A DNA stretch of 38,506 nt from Streptomyces triticirhizae (GTDB lineage Bacteria; Actinomycetota; Actinomycetes; Streptomycetales; Streptomycetaceae). The translations under genes and the position numbers were made by a program. The notes beneath the pieces are model-generated. The model made no database searches and was not told the DNA's origin. It was given only the letters and a program-made list of their open reading frames with translations. Below, in pieces: positions 1 to 9,941 of the stretch. The stretch spans positions 1 through 38,506 of the forward strand of contig NZ_RFFJ01000037.1 of assembly GCF_003696235.1 (NCBI RefSeq). The letters run 5' to 3'. The first letter of the stretch is position 1; each line of letters starts with the position of its first letter.

Positions 1-2
1 CG

Positions 3-419
3 GAACGGGGCGCGCACGCCGGGGTGAGCGCGCCCCGGCACGCGGTGGCCGAGCTGCCGGCCGCCTGGCCGGAGGCGTTGGGGGCGGCCCGGGCGGCCGG
101 CGCCTCGGACCGGTTCGGGCCGCTGGCCGCATGGACGGAGATAGGCCCCTACCGGCTGCTCTCGGCGCTGCCACCCCGCCTGCCGCCCGACCCGGCCGTG
201 CTGCCGCTGCTCCGCCCCGAACATCACGAACTCGCCCACACCGCCGAGGCGTTCCTCGACCACGCCGGCCAGGCGACCAGGACCGCCGAGGCCCTCGGCA
301 TCCACCGCCAGACGCTCTACTACCGGATCTCCCGCATCGAACAGCTCACCGGCCTCGACCTCAACGACGGCGAGGACCGGTTGCTGCTCCACCTCGCGCT
401 GAAGACGGCCGGCTGGTGA
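3..419 (+). CDS. PucR-family transcriptional regulator, C-terminal part (5' end outside window)
   Basis: The reading frame is open to the left edge, so only the C-terminal 138 or so residues are present. The last 60 residues carry the PucR-type helix-turn-helix: a leucine-rich helix with FLDHAG, then the recognition segment [20 protein letters not shown], then [20 protein letters not shown]. This form, ending in a [12 protein letters not shown] segment, is typical of actinobacterial PucR regulators. In Streptomyces such a gene near serA usually belongs to proline catabolism, so a proline-utilisation regulator is possible, but that is inference from gene order only. The GTG at 24 lies inside the frame and is probably not the real start. 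A GC-rich inverted repeat follows the stop at 422-436. The HTH assignment is firm; the ligand and target are not visible. Confidence 0.85.
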   Translation, partial: ERGAHAGVSAPRHAVAELPAAWPEALGAARAAGASDRFGPLAAWTEIGPYRLLSALPPRLPPDPAVLPLLRPEHHELAHTAEAFLDHAGQATRTAEALGIHRQTLYYRISRIEQLTGLDLNDGEDRLLLHLALKTAGW

Positions 420-1023
420 GCGCCGCCCCGGGCGGCCTTCTCGCCGAGCCCGGGCGGCACGAGCGGCGCCGAAGCGCCTCCGTGCCCGGGCCTGGGGCGG
501 GCGGGCTTCGCCGCACGCCACACGCGGCCGCAGGCACGACCGGAACGGGCGCACGCCGGCGCGGCCCCGGCCCGCGCGCCCCGGTACGGGGGCGCACTCC
601 CTGACGGGGCGCCAGCGCGTTCGGACGCCGGCGGCCGCGTCGTCGATCGAATCACCGTCGGCGATCGTCTTCGATCGCGAAGTCGCCTCGTCCGAAGGCG
701 GGTTGCCACCCGAAGACGCGTCGGGACCTTCCGGGGGACGCGGATGGCCCACCGACGACCGCCCCCTCGGGCCACGGCGCGGCGGCCCACCACCGCCTCC
801 GCACCGCGCCAGGCTCCGGCCCGGCCCTGTCCCCGACGGCACCGAGCACCGGCGAGCAACACCCGGCCCACCACCGGGACCTGTGAAGACCCGCCGCACG
901 CTCCGACCAGGCCCCTCGTCGCCCCGGGACCAGGGCCACCCGGGCCAGCCGAGACCTCTCCCCCACGACCGCACCCCGGCCCGCTGCCCGGGGCTCCCGT
1001 TCCAACCCCCCTCGCGCGAACGG

Positions 1024-1052
1024 TTTACGCACCCGCCACGAACCGCTATGTT
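1024..1052 (+). promoter_or_regulatory. Candidate sigma-70-type promoter of the GH6 gene
   Basis: TTTACG (1024-1029) and TATGTT (1047-1052) are separated by 17 bases, matching -35/-10 geometry. The predicted transcription start, near 1059, lies just before the CebR-type operator, so a bound repressor would block early transcription. The -35 is a weak match. Confidence 0.5.
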
Positions 1053-1069
1053 CTCCCCTACCCGAACAA

Positions 1070-1083
1070 TGGGAGCGCTCCCA
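1070..1083. promoter_or_regulatory. CebR operator (cellobiose repressor box)
   Basis: TGGGAGCGCTCCCA is a perfect 14-bp palindrome and is identical to the well-known CebR box of Streptomyces, where the LacI-family repressor CebR is released by cellobiose or cellotriose. It lies 32 bases before the GH6 start codon and just after the likely transcription start. It implies that this glycoside hydrolase belongs to the cello-oligosaccharide regulon. Confidence 0.9.
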
Positions 1084-1114
1084 CCCCACGCCATCGTCCC
1101 GAGAGGAACGATCC

Positions 1115-2131
1115 ATGCGCACCCCAGAAGTGGCGCAGTCCCCCACACCCCCCGCCCGAGGCCGGCGTCGGCGGGCGCCGTTGCTGTTGGCCGCCGCCGC
1201 GACCGTCGGCGGGCTGGTCGCCGGGCTCGCGTTGAGTTCCGGCGCCCAGGGCGCCGCGACCGCCGCGCTGCCCGACGACACCGTGTTCCACAACTACCCG
1301 GCCAATGTGCACAACTGGGTCGCGGAGAACCCCGACGACCCCAGGACTCCGTTGATCGCCGAGCGGATAGCCAGCCAGCCGCAGGCGGTGTGGTTCTCCA
1401 ACTACGAGCCCAGCACCGTGACCGAGGACGCCGCCGCCGTCACCTCCGCCGCCTCGGCGGCCGGCGAGGTGCCGGTGATCGTCTCGTACATGATCCCCAA
1501 CCGCGACTGCGGCGGCGCCTCCGCCGGTGGCGCGCCGGACTTCCCGGCGTATCTGGACTGGACCGAGGACTTCGCCGCCGGGCTCGGCAGCGACCCGGTG
1601 CTGGTGATCCTGGAGCCCGACTCGCTCGCGTTGACCACCTGCCTGGACGACGCGGAGCGCGCCGAGCGCTTCGCCTCGCTGGCCGAGGCCGCCGACCTCA
1701 TCCACGCCGCCAACCCGGAGGCGCGGGTCTACTTCGACGCCGGCCACTCCGCCTGGCACGCCCCGGCGACCATCGCGGGGACGCTGCGCGAGGCCGGCGT
1801 TCTGGAGAGCGGGGACGGCATCTACAGCAACGTCTCCAACTACCGGGTGACCGGCGAGGAGAACGCCTTCGTCGAGGCGGTGCTCAACGAGCTGGGCGAC
1901 CCCGAGCTGACGGCGGTGATCGACACCAGCCGCAACGGCAACGGCCCGGCCGGCTCCGAGTGGTGCGACCCGCCCGGCCGCCTGATCGGCGAGAACCCGA
2001 CGGCCAACACCGGCAACGCGCGGATCGACGCGTATCTGTGGATCAAGCTGCCGGGTGAGCTGGACGGCTGCGCCGGTCCCGCCGGTTCGTTCTCCCCGGA
2101 CATGGCCTACGAGCTGGCCGGGGGCAACTGA
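1115..2131 (+). CDS. Secreted glycoside hydrolase family 6 (endoglucanase or cellobiohydrolase)
   Basis: This is a 338-residue secreted cellulase of family GH6, an inverting beta-1,4-glucanase. Residues 1-47 form a signal peptide: an arginine run at 15-20, a hydrophobic core, and an Ala-rich cleavage region near SSGAQGA. Family motifs appear in order: YMIPNRDCGG (Asp131, Cys132), ILEPDSLA (Asp169, the expected proton donor), DAGHSAWH, VSNYR, DTSRNGNG (Asp270), WCDPPGRLIG and AYLWIKLPGELDGC. The catalytic domain is complete, but there is no linker or carbohydrate-binding module, so it may act on soluble glucans or cello-oligosaccharides. GAGAGG at 1101-1106 supports the ATG at 1115. The CebR box upstream indicates cellobiose induction. 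Endo versus exo action cannot be decided by eye. Confidence 0.95.
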   Translation: MRTPEVAQSPTPPARGRRRRAPLLLAAAATVGGLVAGLALSSGAQGAATAALPDDTVFHNYPANVHNWVAENPDDPRTPLIAERIASQPQAVWFSNYEPSTVTEDAAAVTSAASAAGEVPVIVSYMIPNRDCGGASAGGAPDFPAYLDWTEDFAAGLGSDPVLVILEPDSLALTTCLDDAERAERFASLAEAADLIHAANPEARVYFDAGHSAWHAPATIAGTLREAGVLESGDGIYSNVSNYRVTGEENAFVEAVLNELGDPELTAVIDTSRNGNGPAGSEWCDPPGRLIGENPTANTGNARIDAYLWIKLPGELDGCAGPAGSFSPDMAYELAGGN

Positions 2132-2157
2132 CCCGAGGCGACCGAGCCGCCGCACGA

Positions 2158-2193
2158 CCGGTGCCCCCCGCGACTTCCCCCGGGGGGCACCGG
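2158..2193 (+). terminator. Hairpin terminator after the GH6 gene
   Basis: A perfect 13-bp stem (2158-2170 with 2181-2193) with a 10-base loop begins 26 bases after the stop codon. It lacks a U-tract, as is common in Streptomyces. A direct repeat with core CACCGGCCTGTTCGC follows (about 2188-2219). Confidence 0.75.
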
Positions 2194-2342
2194 CCTGTTC
2201 GCCCCACCGGCCTGTTCGCTCCCGCCCACCCCGGGAAGCGGGCGAATGGTACAGAAACGAGCATCTTCTGTCGCATCGGGCCAAAGACCCTAGCGTGGAG
2301 GAAGGGAGACCGACCGGCTTCGATCAGGTGAGGAACGATCCC

Positions 2343-3110
2343 ATGAGCGTCACTGACTACCGCACCGAGTTCAGCGGCCGGACGGTCCTGGTGACCGGCG
2401 GGGCCTCCGGGATCGGCCGGGCCGTGGCGAACCGGCTGGCCGCCGGCGGGGCCTCCGTGGTGATCGCCGACTTCAACGAGGACGGCGCCGCCGGGGCCGC
2501 CGAGGAGATCACGGCCGGCGGCGCGCGGGCCACGGCGATCCGGCTCGACGTGACCGACCCCGCCTCGGTCGAGGCCGCCGTCACGTTCGCCACCAGCACC
2601 TATGGCGCCCTCCACCTCGCCGTGAACAACGCCGGGATCTCCGGCGAGCCCGTGCCCGTCGGCGAGCATCCACTCCAGGAGTGGCGGCGGGTGGTGGACA
2701 CCAACCTCACCGGCGTCTTCCTGTGCCTGCGCGCCGAGCTGCCGGAGATCGTCGCCGCCGGCGGTGGCGCCGTGGTGAACATGGCCTCGATCCTCGGCAC
2801 CAACGGCTTCCCCGGGGCCGCCGGCTATGTCGCCGCCAAGCATGGCGTGGTCGGGCTGACCAAGACGGCGGCGCTGGAGTACGCCGAGCGCGGGGTGCGG
2901 GTGAACGCGGTCGGTCCCGGATTCATCGACACTCCGCTGCTGCACCGGTCGGAGACGATCGACTTCGAGCAGTTGGTGTCACTGCACCCTGCGGGCCGGC
3001 TGGGCAGGGCGGAGGAGGTCGCGGAGCTGACCGCGTTCCTGCTCTCGGACCGGGCCTCGTTCGTCCACGGCAGCTACCACCTGGTCGACGGGGCCTACGC
3101 CGCCCGCTGA
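2343..3110 (+). CDS. Short-chain dehydrogenase/reductase (classical SDR)
   Basis: This 255-residue classical SDR should be an NAD(P)-dependent oxidoreductase. The cofactor motif TGGASGIG is at residues 18-25, the Asn-Asn-Ala-Gly motif is present as NNAGI, and the catalytic set is Ser149 (NMASILG), Tyr162 and Lys166 (YVAAK). The NAVGPGFIDTPL segment follows as usual. The ATG at 2343 is chosen because AGGTGAGGA (2326-2334) precedes it and the sequence before it does not resemble the family. The zinc alcohol dehydrogenase starts 45 bases downstream on the same strand, so the two are probably co-transcribed and may act on the same alcohol/ketone pair. The substrate cannot be read from sequence. 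Confidence 0.9.
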   Translation: MSVTDYRTEFSGRTVLVTGGASGIGRAVANRLAAGGASVVIADFNEDGAAGAAEEITAGGARATAIRLDVTDPASVEAAVTFATSTYGALHLAVNNAGISGEPVPVGEHPLQEWRRVVDTNLTGVFLCLRAELPEIVAAGGGAVVNMASILGTNGFPGAAGYVAAKHGVVGLTKTAALEYAERGVRVNAVGPGFIDTPLLHRSETIDFEQLVSLHPAGRLGRAEEVAELTAFLLSDRASFVHGSYHLVDGAYAAR

Positions 3111-3155
3111 GCCGAGCCCGCGCGCCAGTCGAGCCCACCGCGAGGAGGTAGGAAG

Positions 3156-4196
3156 ATGAAGGCCGTGCAGTACCGGGAGATCGGGGCAGCGCCCGAGGTG
3201 GTGACCGTGCCGGACCCGGAACCGGGTCCCGGGCAGGTGCTGCTGAAGGTGGCCGCCGCCGGGGTGTGTCACTCGGACATCGCCCTGATGAGCTGGTCGG
3301 CGGAGAGCTTCCCCTATCCGCTGCCGCTGACCCTCGGGCACGAGGGCGCCGGCACGGTGGTGGCGCTCGGCGACGGGGTGCGGGGCGTCGAGGAGGGCGA
3401 CTCCGTCGCGGTCTACGGCCCCCAGGGCTGTGGCCGCTGCGTCAAGTGCGCCCAGGGGAAGGAGAACTACTGCCTGCGCGCCGCCGAACTCGGCATCTTC
3501 CCACCGGGGTTGGGCGCGCCGGGCGCGATGGCGGAGTATCTGCTGATCGACGACGCGCGGTTCCTGCTGCCGCTGAAGGGCCTGGACCCGGTGACCACGG
3601 TGCCGTTGACCGACGCCGGGCTCACCCCGTACCACGCGATCCGCCGGGCCCTGCCCAAGCTGGTGCCGGGCAGCACGGCGGTGGTGATCGGCGCGGGCGG
3701 CCTCGGCCATGTGGCGATCCAGCTGCTGCGGGCGTTGACGCCGGCGCGGGTGGTGGCCCTGGACGTCTCCGAGGAGAAGCTGGCGCTGGCCAGTTCGGTC
3801 GGCGCCCATGAGACGGTGCTCTCCGACGAGCGGGCCGCCGAGCGGGTGCGGGAGTTGACCGGCGGGCTGGGCGCCGAGGGCGTCTTCGACTTCGTGGGCG
3901 CGCAGCCGACGGCGGCCCTGGCGGGCTCGGTCGCCGCCGTGGAGGCGGATGTGGCGATCGTCGGCCTGGGCGGGGGCGCGCTGCCGGTGGGGATCAACAC
4001 CACGGCGTTCGACGTGGCGGTGGCCGCGCCCTACTGGGGCAGCAGGAGCGAGCTGGCCGAGGTGCTGGAGCTGGCGAGGGCCGGCGCCGTCGAGGTGCGG
4101 GTGGAGACCTATGGCATCGACGAGGCGCCGGTGGCCTACGAGCGGCTGCACGCCGGGAAGATCAACGGGCGCGCGGTGATCGTGCCGGGCGCGTAG
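3156..4196 (+). CDS. Zinc-dependent alcohol dehydrogenase, ADH-A type (MDR family)
   Basis: This 346-residue medium-chain dehydrogenase resembles, along its whole length, the secondary-alcohol dehydrogenase ADH-A of Rhodococcus ruber; the comparison is from memory, not an alignment. Catalytic zinc ligands are visible as Cys38 (GVCHSD) and His62 (GHEGAG), with the Asp of LTDAGLTPYH as the likely third. Structural zinc cysteines are Cys92, Cys95, Cys98 and Cys106. The Rossmann motif is VVIGAGGLGHVAIQLL. GAGGAGG-type bases precede the ATG. It follows the SDR gene closely, suggesting an operon for interconverting alcohols and ketones or aldehydes. Confidence 0.93.
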   Translation: MKAVQYREIGAAPEVVTVPDPEPGPGQVLLKVAAAGVCHSDIALMSWSAESFPYPLPLTLGHEGAGTVVALGDGVRGVEEGDSVAVYGPQGCGRCVKCAQGKENYCLRAAELGIFPPGLGAPGAMAEYLLIDDARFLLPLKGLDPVTTVPLTDAGLTPYHAIRRALPKLVPGSTAVVIGAGGLGHVAIQLLRALTPARVVALDVSEEKLALASSVGAHETVLSDERAAERVRELTGGLGAEGVFDFVGAQPTAALAGSVAAVEADVAIVGLGGGALPVGINTTAFDVAVAAPYWGSRSELAEVLELARAGAVEVRVETYGIDEAPVAYERLHAGKINGRAVIVPGA

Positions 4197-4221
4197 CCCA
4201 CCGAGGCACCGGGTGCGAACG

Positions 4222-4261
4222 CGCCGCCGCCCCGGGGGAACGGGTCCCCGGGGCGGCGGCG
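4222..4261. terminator. Bidirectional terminator between the alcohol dehydrogenase gene and serA
   Basis: A perfect 16-bp GC stem (4222-4237 with 4246-4261) with an 8-base loop sits between two convergent genes, 25 bases after one stop codon and 39 bases after the other. It probably serves both strands. Confidence 0.85.
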
Positions 4262-4300
4262 GGCCGTTCACCGTCGGGCGTCGGGCGTTCGGTCAGGGCC

Positions 4301-5890
4301 TCACGGGTTGAGGTCGACGCCCCTGGCGGAGGTGGCGCCGATCTCCTCGGCGACCTCGCTGAGCACGGGGGCCGGGATGGTGCCGTCCACGGTGAGGACG
4401 ATCAGGGCCTCGCCGCCCTCCTCGGCGCGGGCGACCTGCATCCCCGCGATGTTGATCCGGGCCTCGCCCAGGATGCGCCCGAGGGTGCCGACCACGCCGG
4501 GCCGGTCGGTGTAGCGGAGGAACGCCATGTGGTCGGCGACCGCCAGGTCCACGGTGTGCTCGCCGATGCCGACGATCTTCTGCTGGTGCTTGGGGCCGGC
4601 CAGGGTGCCGGAGACCGAGATCACCTCGCCGCTGGTGAGGGTGCCGCGCACGGTGATCAGGTTCCGGTGGTCGGGCGACTCCGAGCTGGTGGTCAGCCGC
4701 ACCTCGACGCCGCGCTCCTGGGCGAAGAGCGGCGCGTTGACATAGGAGACGGTCTCGGCGACGACGTCCTCGAACACGCCCTTGAGCGCGGAGAGTTCGA
4801 GCACCTTGACGTCGTGCTGGGTGATCTCGCCGCGCACCTCGACGTCGAGCCGCTGGGCGACCTCGCCGGCGAGCGCGGTGAAGATCCGGCCGAGCTTCTC
4901 GGCGAGCGGCAGGCCGGGGCGCACGTCCTCGGCGATCACGCCGCCCTGCACGTTGACCGCGTCCGGGACCAGCTCGCCGGCGAGCGCCAGGCGCACGGAG
5001 CGGGCGACGGAGATGCCGGCCTTCTCCTGGGCCTCGCCCGTGGAGGCGCCCAGGTGCGGGGTGCCGACGACCTGGTCGAACTCGAAGAGCGGGGAGTCCG
5101 TACAGGGCTCGGAGGCGTAGACGTCGAGCCCGGCGCCGGCGACCCGGCCCTCCTTGAGGGCGCTGAGCAGCGCGGTCTCGTCGACGATGCCGCCGCGCGC
5201 CGCGTTGACGATCCGCACCGACGGCTTGACCTTGTGGAGCGCCTCGTCACCGATCAGGCCCAGGGTCTCCGGGGTCTTGGGCAGGTGCACGGTGATGAAG
5301 TCGGAGGTCTCCAACAGCTCGTCCAGGCTGAGGAGTTTGACACCCAGCTGGGCCGCGCGGGCGGCCTGGACGTAGGGGTCGTAGGCGACGATCTTCATGC
5401 CGAAGGCTGCCATCCGCTGCGCCACCAGCAGGCCGATCCGGCCCAGGCCGACGACGCCCAGGGTCTTCTCGGACAGTTCGACGCCGGTGTACTTGCTGCG
5501 CTTCCACTCGCCGTTCTTCAGCGCGGCGTTGGCCTGCGGGATGTTCCGCGCGGTGGCGATCAGCAGGCCGCAGGCCAGCTCGGCGGCGGTGACGATGTTG
5601 GAGGTGGGGGCGTTGACCACCATGACGCCGGCCTTGGTGGCGGCGGCGACGTCCACGTTGTCCAGGCCGACGCCGGCCCTGGCCACGACCCGCAGCCGGT
5701 TGGCGGCCGCGATGGCCTCCGCGTCCACCTTGGTGGCGGAGCGGATGAGGATGGCGTCCACCTCGGCGATGGCGCTCAGCAGCTCGGCACGGTTCGCGCC
5801 GTCGCAGTGCCGGATCTCGAAGTCCGGCCCCAAGGCGTCAACCGTTGCGGGGGAAAGCTCTTCGGCGATGAGTACGACGGGCTTGCTCAC
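4301..5890 (-). CDS. serA: D-3-phosphoglycerate dehydrogenase
   Basis: SerA oxidises 3-phosphoglycerate to 3-phosphohydroxypyruvate with NAD, the first step of serine synthesis. At 529 residues it is the long form: a catalytic and NAD-binding half with GVVGLGRIGLLVAQR, the NAARGGIVDE arginine segment and GTPHLGAST with the active-site histidine, then an intervening domain, then a C-terminal ACT domain (DRPGVVGTLGRILGEARINI) that in this family binds serine for feedback control. The chosen GTG is followed by SKPVVLIAEELSPATVDAL, as in other Streptomyces SerA proteins. AAAGGA lies about 14 bases upstream, a rather long spacing. A candidate -10 (TACACT, 6015-6010) lies upstream, after the ilvC terminator, so serA probably has its own promoter. 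Confidence 0.97.
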   Translation of the reverse strand: MSKPVVLIAEELSPATVDALGPDFEIRHCDGANRAELLSAIAEVDAILIRSATKVDAEAIAAANRLRVVARAGVGLDNVDVAAATKAGVMVVNAPTSNIVTAAELACGLLIATARNIPQANAALKNGEWKRSKYTGVELSEKTLGVVGLGRIGLLVAQRMAAFGMKIVAYDPYVQAARAAQLGVKLLSLDELLETSDFITVHLPKTPETLGLIGDEALHKVKPSVRIVNAARGGIVDETALLSALKEGRVAGAGLDVYASEPCTDSPLFEFDQVVGTPHLGASTGEAQEKAGISVARSVRLALAGELVPDAVNVQGGVIAEDVRPGLPLAEKLGRIFTALAGEVAQRLDVEVRGEITQHDVKVLELSALKGVFEDVVAETVSYVNAPLFAQERGVEVRLTTSSESPDHRNLITVRGTLTSGEVISVSGTLAGPKHQQKIVGIGEHTVDLAVADHMAFLRYTDRPGVVGTLGRILGEARINIAGMQVARAEEGGEALIVLTVDGTIPAPVLSEVAEEIGATSARGVDLNP

Positions 5891-6024
5891 TGGGTCTCAC
5901 TGGTCCTTTGCGGAAGGCCGCGTCCCGACGGCCGTCGACGGGGTGGAGGAGTGGGGCAGCCGCGTGGAGACGCACGACGCTGTGAGCCTGTGACGCGCTT
6001 GTGTGTGGCAGTGTATCGGCGCCG

Positions 6025-6056
6025 CGTGGGCCCGACGGTCGCCCGCCGGGCCCACG
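6025..6056 (-). terminator. Terminator of the ilvBNC operon
   Basis: A 10-bp perfect outer stem (6025-6034 with 6047-6056), one A-C mismatch and a further 3 bp close on a TCGC tetraloop. It begins 48 bases after the ilvC stop and separates ilvC from serA. Confidence 0.8.
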
Positions 6057-6104
6057 GCTCGGTCGCGTGAACTCCCGCGACGGGGGCGGAGATCCGCCCG
6101 GAGG

Positions 6105-7247
<1,143 letters not shown>

Positions 7248-7772
7248 TCAGGCGGAGCGCTCCAGGGCGCGCAGCGACCGGTCGGTGATGGACCGGGAAC
7301 CACGACCGATGGCGATGGCGCCGGACTGCACCAGTTCCTTGATGCCGAACGGCTCCAACATGCGCAGCATCGCCTCCAGCTTGTCGCTGCTGCCGGTGGC
7401 CTCGATGGTGACGGCCTCCGGCGCCACGTCCACGGTCTTGGCGCGGAAGAGGCGGACGATCTCCACGATCTGGGTCCTGGTGTCGTTGTCGGCCCGCACC
7501 TTCACCAGCACCAGTTCGCGGTGGACGGCGGCGGAGGGGTCGAGTTCCACGATCTTGAGGACGTTGACCAGCTTGTTGAGCTGCTTGGTCACCTGCTCCA
7601 GCGGCAGGTCCTCGACGCTGACCACGATGGTGATCCGGGACACCTCGGGGTGTTCGGTGGTCCCGACGGCGAGGGAGTCGATGTTGAAGTTCCGGCGGGA
7701 GAACAGGGCGGTGATCCGGGAGAGGACGCCTGGCTTGTTCTCGACCAGAACGGAGAGCGTGTGCTTGGACAT
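7248..7772 (-). CDS. ilvN: Acetolactate synthase small (regulatory) subunit
   Basis: This 174-residue protein is the regulatory subunit that activates IlvB and confers valine feedback inhibition. It shows an N-terminal ACT domain (HTLSVLVENKPGVLSRITAL, then FNIDSLAVGTTEH) and a C-terminal domain with the typical REL-VKVRAD and FGIKELVQSGAIAIGRG segments. AAGGTAG lies a few bases before the ATG. It begins 72 bases after ilvB on the same strand and shares the ilvB promoter and attenuator. The spacer to ilvB carries an 11-bp direct repeat (7786-7796 and 7799-7809). Confidence 0.97.
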   Translation of the reverse strand: MSKHTLSVLVENKPGVLSRITALFSRRNFNIDSLAVGTTEHPEVSRITIVVSVEDLPLEQVTKQLNKLVNVLKIVELDPSAAVHRELVLVKVRADNDTRTQIVEIVRLFRAKTVDVAPEAVTIEATGSSDKLEAMLRMLEPFGIKELVQSGAIAIGRGSRSITDRSLRALERSA

Positions 7773-7844
7773 CGCGGTTCTACCTTGTCGATGGCGCCTG
7801 TCGATGGCGATGGCGGGTGAGGCGGGCGGGCGCTGGCGGGGCGG

Positions 7845-9734
7845 TCAGTCGGCGGCGTCGCCGAAGTCGGGACGCACGCCTCGGGCCGCCATGACCTCGT
7901 CGTTGGAGGTGCCGGCGGCCACCATCGGCCAGACCATGGCGTCCTCGTGGACGATGAAGTCCACCACCACGGGGCGGTCGTTGATGGCGTTGGCCTTCTC
8001 CAGCACGGCGTCCAGCTGGTCGGGGCGCTCGCAGCGCAGGCCGACGCAGCCCATCGCCTCGGAGAGCTTCACGAAGTCCGGCACCCGGGTGCCGGTGTTG
8101 GTGGCCGTGCCGGTGCCGGCGGCCGAGCCGCTGTAGGCGCCGGTGGCGCCGTCGTCGCGCAGCACGGTGTTGGAGTAGCGCTGGTTGTAGAAGAGGGTCT
8201 GCCACTGGCGGACCATGCCCAGGGCGCCGTTGTTGATGATGGCGACCTTGATGGGGATGTGGTTGAGCGCGGCGGTGACCAGCTCCTGGTTGGTCATCTG
8301 GAAACAGCCGTCGCCGTCGATCGCCCAGACCGGGGCGTCGGGGCGGCCGGCCTTGGCGCCGAGCGCGGCGGGAACGGCGTAGCCCATGGTGCCCAGGCCG
8401 CCGGAGTTCAGCCAGGTGCCCGGCTTCTCGAAGGTGAGGTAGTGCGCGGCCCACATCTGGTGCTGGCCGACGCCGGAGGTGAAGATCGTTCCCTCCGGGG
8501 CCAGTTGGCCGATGCGCTCGATGACCTGCTGCGGGGAGAGGCTGCCGTCCTCGGGCAGGTCGTAGCCCAGCGGGTAGGTCTCGCGCCAGCTGTCGAGCTG
8601 CCGCCACCAGCCGGCGTAGCGCTCCCTGGCGTCGGGGCCGGCCGTCTCGTCGGGCTCGATGGCGGCCAGCAGGTCGGTCATGACCTCCTTGACGTCGCCC
8701 ACGATGGGAACGTCGGCCAGCCGGTTCTTGCCGATCTCGGCGGGGTCGATGTCGGCGTGCACGATCCTGGCGTGCGGCGCGAAGGAGTCGATCCTGCCGG
8801 TGACCCGGTCGTCGAAGCGGGCGCCCAGGGCGACGATCAGGTCGGCCTTCTGGAGCGCGGTGACGGCGGCGACCGAGCCGTGCATCCCGGGCATCCCCAG
8901 GTGCTGCGGGTGGCTGTCGGGGAACGCGCCCAGCGCCATCAGGGTGGTGGTGACGGGCACGCCGGTGCGCTCGGCGAGCGCGCGCAGCTCGGCCGCCGCG
9001 CCGGCCTTGACCACACCGCCGCCGACGTAGAGCACGGGGCGCCTGGACTCGGCGATCAGCCGGGCGGCCTCGCGGATCTGCTTGGCGTGCGGGCGGCTGA
9101 CCGGGCGGTAGCCGGGCAGGTCGGGGGTGGGCGGCCAGCTGAACGTGGTCTGCCGCTGGAGGGCGTCCTTGGCGATGTCGACCAGCACCGGGCCGGGGCG
9201 GCCGGTGGCGGCGATGTGGAACGCCTCGGCGATGGTGCGCGGGATGTCGGCCGGGTCGGTGACCAGGAAGTTGTGCTTGGTGACCGGCAGGGTGATGCCG
9301 CAGATGTCGGCTTCCTGGAACGCGTCGGTGCCGATCGTCGCCGAGGCGACCTGGCCGGTGATGGCGACCAGCGGGACGGAGTCCATGTGGGCGTCGGCGA
9401 TCGGGGTGACCAGGTTGGTGGCGCCGGGGCCCGAGGTGGCCATGCAGACGCCGACCTTGCCGGTCGCCTGGGCGTAGCCGGTGGCGGCGTGCCCGGCGCC
9501 CTGCTCGTGCCGGACCAGGATGTGCCGCACCGAGGTGGAGTCCATCAGCGGGTCGTAGGCGGGGAGGATCGCGCCGCCGGGGATGCCGAACACCGTGTCG
9601 GCGCCCACCGCTTCGAGGGAGCGGATGAGCGACTGGGCGCCCGTGACGTGCGCGACAGTGGACGTGGGCTGAGGTGCTGCGCCTCGGGGGGCCCGTGGTT
9701 GCGGCTTGGGTGCCCCGGTGGCCTGCTCGGTCAT
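7845..9734 (-). CDS. ilvB: Acetolactate synthase large (catalytic) subunit
   Basis: IlvB is the thiamine-diphosphate enzyme that joins two pyruvates, or pyruvate and 2-ketobutyrate, at the start of branched-chain amino-acid synthesis. The 629-residue protein shows [16 protein letters not shown], the cofactor-activating Glu in [25 protein letters not shown], the FAD-binding middle domain ([18 protein letters not shown]) and the ThDP motif [12 protein letters not shown] ending in [13 protein letters not shown] chose the ATG at 9734 because GAGAAGAGA precedes it and the frame further up crosses the leader terminator. The first 40 residues are a proline/alanine-rich extension common in actinomycetes. 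Expression should respond to branched-chain aminoacyl-tRNA supply through the leader at 9855-9970. Confidence 0.97.
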   Translation of the reverse strand: MTEQATGAPKPQPRAPRGAAPQPTSTVAHVTGAQSLIRSLEAVGADTVFGIPGGAILPAYDPLMDSTSVRHILVRHEQGAGHAATGYAQATGKVGVCMATSGPGATNLVTPIADAHMDSVPLVAITGQVASATIGTDAFQEADICGITLPVTKHNFLVTDPADIPRTIAEAFHIAATGRPGPVLVDIAKDALQRQTTFSWPPTPDLPGYRPVSRPHAKQIREAARLIAESRRPVLYVGGGVVKAGAAAELRALAERTGVPVTTTLMALGAFPDSHPQHLGMPGMHGSVAAVTALQKADLIVALGARFDDRVTGRIDSFAPHARIVHADIDPAEIGKNRLADVPIVGDVKEVMTDLLAAIEPDETAGPDARERYAGWWRQLDSWRETYPLGYDLPEDGSLSPQQVIERIGQLAPEGTIFTSGVGQHQMWAAHYLTFEKPGTWLNSGGLGTMGYAVPAALGAKAGRPDAPVWAIDGDGCFQMTNQELVTAALNHIPIKVAIINNGALGMVRQWQTLFYNQRYSNTVLRDDGATGAYSGSAAGTGTATNTGTRVPDFVKLSEAMGCVGLRCERPDQLDAVLEKANAINDRPVVVDFIVHEDAMVWPMVAAGTSNDEVMAARGVRPDFGDAAD

Positions 9735-9855
9735 CACGATCTCTTCTCGGGGGATTGCGGGTGCTGACGCCGCGTGGGGACGCGGGCCGGTCGTCTGGTG
9801 GGGAAGCCGGGTGCGAACCTGGGGGGAACGCGTGGCGGGGGTCATCGGTGCAACC

Positions 9856-9889
9856 AAAAAACCCCTCGTGCCGTCAGGCATACGAGGGG
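9856..9889 (-). terminator. ilvB leader attenuator (rho-independent terminator)
   Basis: Read on the minus strand, an 11-bp stem with a two-base AT bulge (9889-9882 and 9879-9877 pairing with 9862-9872) closes on a TGAC loop and is followed by six T (9861-9856). It lies between the leader peptide and the ilvB start. This is one of the few U-tailed terminators in the window. Confidence 0.92.
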
Positions 9890-9891
9890 GA

Positions 9892-9941
9892 GCGCGTCGG
9901 TGCGAGCCGCAGGGTGTGGTGCCTGGGATCAGCCGACGCGC
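9892..9941 (-). promoter_or_regulatory. Upstream pairing stem of the ilvB attenuator
   Basis: On the minus strand GCGCGTCGG (9941-9933), inside the last codons of the leader peptide, is exactly complementary to CCGACGCGC (9900-9892), which abuts the terminator stem. A ribosome stalled on the Ile-Leu-Val-Leu codons would change which stems can form. The exact antiterminator pairing needs folding. Confidence 0.65.

Larger units (their letters stand above)
420..1114. other. Gene-free interval between the PucR-type gene and the GH6 gene
   Basis: About 695 bases hold no reading frame that looks like a real protein; the long frames here are proline/arginine-rich by-products of high GC. A short GC-rich inverted repeat (422-436) may end the upstream transcript. 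Around 645-700 there are several CGATCG-containing short palindromic segments with no assignable role. The last 95 bases hold the promoter and CebR-type operator of the next gene. The length is unusual for this dense genome and may be the scar of a lost gene. Confidence 0.5.
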
